The translations under genes were made by a program, and so were the position numbers. This document shows positions 63,589 through 64,000 of a DNA stretch of 64,000 bases, piece after piece. The stretch is taken from NCBI RefSeq assembly GCF_030811455.1, contig NZ_JAUSQU010000001.1:6324001-6388000 (forward strand). Reading direction: 5' to 3'. Position 1 is the first letter of the stretch, and each line of letters begins with the position of its first letter. The notes below the pieces were generated by a model. The model was not told the DNA's origin. It ran no database searches and saw only the letters and a list, made by a program, of their open reading frames with translations. The stretch comes from Streptosporangium lutulentum (GTDB lineage Bacteria; Actinomycetota; Actinomycetes; Streptosporangiales; Streptosporangiaceae).

Positions 63589-64000
63589 TCAGCGGGCCCG
63601 GTAACAGCGCAGCCACATGGTGACGCCGTCGTCGACGATCGCGGCGACCTCCGCGTCGGAGAGCTCACACAGCCCGTACCGGGACCGGTCGATCGCCTCG
63701 TTGAGCACCAGCACGATGAGCTGGCGGACCGCCAGGTCCAGATTGTCCACGTCAAGGACACCGAGCCGGACCTGCTGCTCCACCTCTTGCCTGATGGAGA
63801 GTTCGAAGGCGGGTCGCGCCTGCGTCCACTTCTCCATCAGCTCGGGCTGGCGCATCTGCTCGATGACGACGAGACGGCGGAACGCGGCGACGTCCCCGCC
63901 CAGGTTCAGGCGCACCATCAGGCGGAAGACCGTACGAAGATCCTGGTCGATGTCGCCCGTGTCCTCGAACTTCTCGGCGAACACGGCCTCCGAGTCCTCG
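63589..64000 (-). CDS. TetR-family regulator, C-terminal part (cut by window end)
   Basis: The last 136 or so codons of a TetR-type regulator reading in from beyond base 64000. What is visible is the ligand-binding region, with helices LRTVFRLMVRLNLGGDVAAFRRLVVIEQM and AVRQLIVLVLNEAIDRSRYGL. The N-terminal DNA-binding domain is outside the window; the GTG at 63984 is internal. It is the natural candidate to bind the palindrome before the downstream aldo/keto reductase. Confidence 0.75.
   Translation of the reverse strand, partial: EDSEAVFAEKFEDTGDIDQDLRTVFRLMVRLNLGGDVAAFRRLVVIEQMRQPELMEKWTQARPAFELSIRQEVEQQVRLGVLDVDNLDLAVRQLIVLVLNEAIDRSRYGLCELSDAEVAAIVDDGVTMWLRCYRAR

Overview
The window is GC-rich DNA with strong G/C bias at third codon positions. 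It carries several actinobacterial hallmarks: an acyl-CoA carboxylase epsilon subunit, a WXG100 protein, a Tad pilus locus of the SAF/CpaE-like/TadABC/TadE type, a LysM-BTAD protein and a CGNR regulator. It most likely comes from the chromosome of a filamentous actinomycete. The style resembles Streptosporangiaceae, but that placement is inference. No rRNA, tRNA, CRISPR array, insertion sequence or prophage was recognised.

Layout. 1-10.1 kb: fdhD, an Rpn/PD-(D/E)XK-type protein, a GNAT acetyltransferase overlapping phosphoenolpyruvate carboxylase, an ABC-2 type exporter, and acyl-CoA carboxylase beta and epsilon. 10.1-13.2 kb: a NYN-domain protein and an alkylation-repair pair (Ada-AlkA fusion plus Ogt). 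13.7-16.9 kb: a large secreted GH95/DUF5703-like glycoside hydrolase. 16.9-28.1 kb (minus strand): a near-continuous Tad pilus operon running CpaB/SAF, CpaE-like, TadA, TadB, TadC, Flp, three TadE/G-like proteins, a membrane LysM-BTAD protein, a lipoprotein and a secreted protein. 29.0-34.0 kb: a divergently transcribed FtsK/EssC ATPase with ubiquitin-like and FHA-like N-terminal domains, facing a single WXG100 protein. 34.4-37.8 kb: the biotin-carrying acyl-CoA carboxylase alpha subunit and a TPM-like membrane protein. 37.9-47.0 kb: a sugar-utilisation island with LacI and ROK regulators, a GH3 glycosidase and an LplABC-like ABC importer. 47.2-49.7 kb: a NarL-type two-component pair and a membrane protein. 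49.9-51.7 kb: MFS transporter and CGNR regulator. 51.8-58.7 kb: a lipoprotein and a MacAB-like efflux operon, divergent from an OmpR-type two-component pair. 58.7-64 kb: MarR/MFS, TetR/SDR, an aldo-keto reductase, and a TetR gene cut by the window end.

How the parts work together. Many genes are translationally coupled by ATGA or GTGA overlaps: GNAT/ppc, ABC exporter, accD/accE, ada/ogt, most of the Tad operon, the importer permeases, both two-component pairs and the efflux operon. Local transcription factors sit beside recognisable DNA symmetry: LacI-type palindromes before GH3, an inverted repeat between ROK and the importer, inverted repeats between MarR and MFS, an 18-bp palindrome before the aldo-keto reductase, and an 11-bp-period direct repeat shared by the OmpR-type regulator promoter and a lipoprotein promoter.

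The most unusual part is 16.9-34.0 kb. There a Tad/Flp machine, a four-TM protein linking an outside LysM domain to an inside BTAD transcription-activator domain, and an EssC-like ATPase with a WXG100 protein lie back to back. Degenerate GC-rich tandem repeats recur at gene junctions and protein N-termini across the window.
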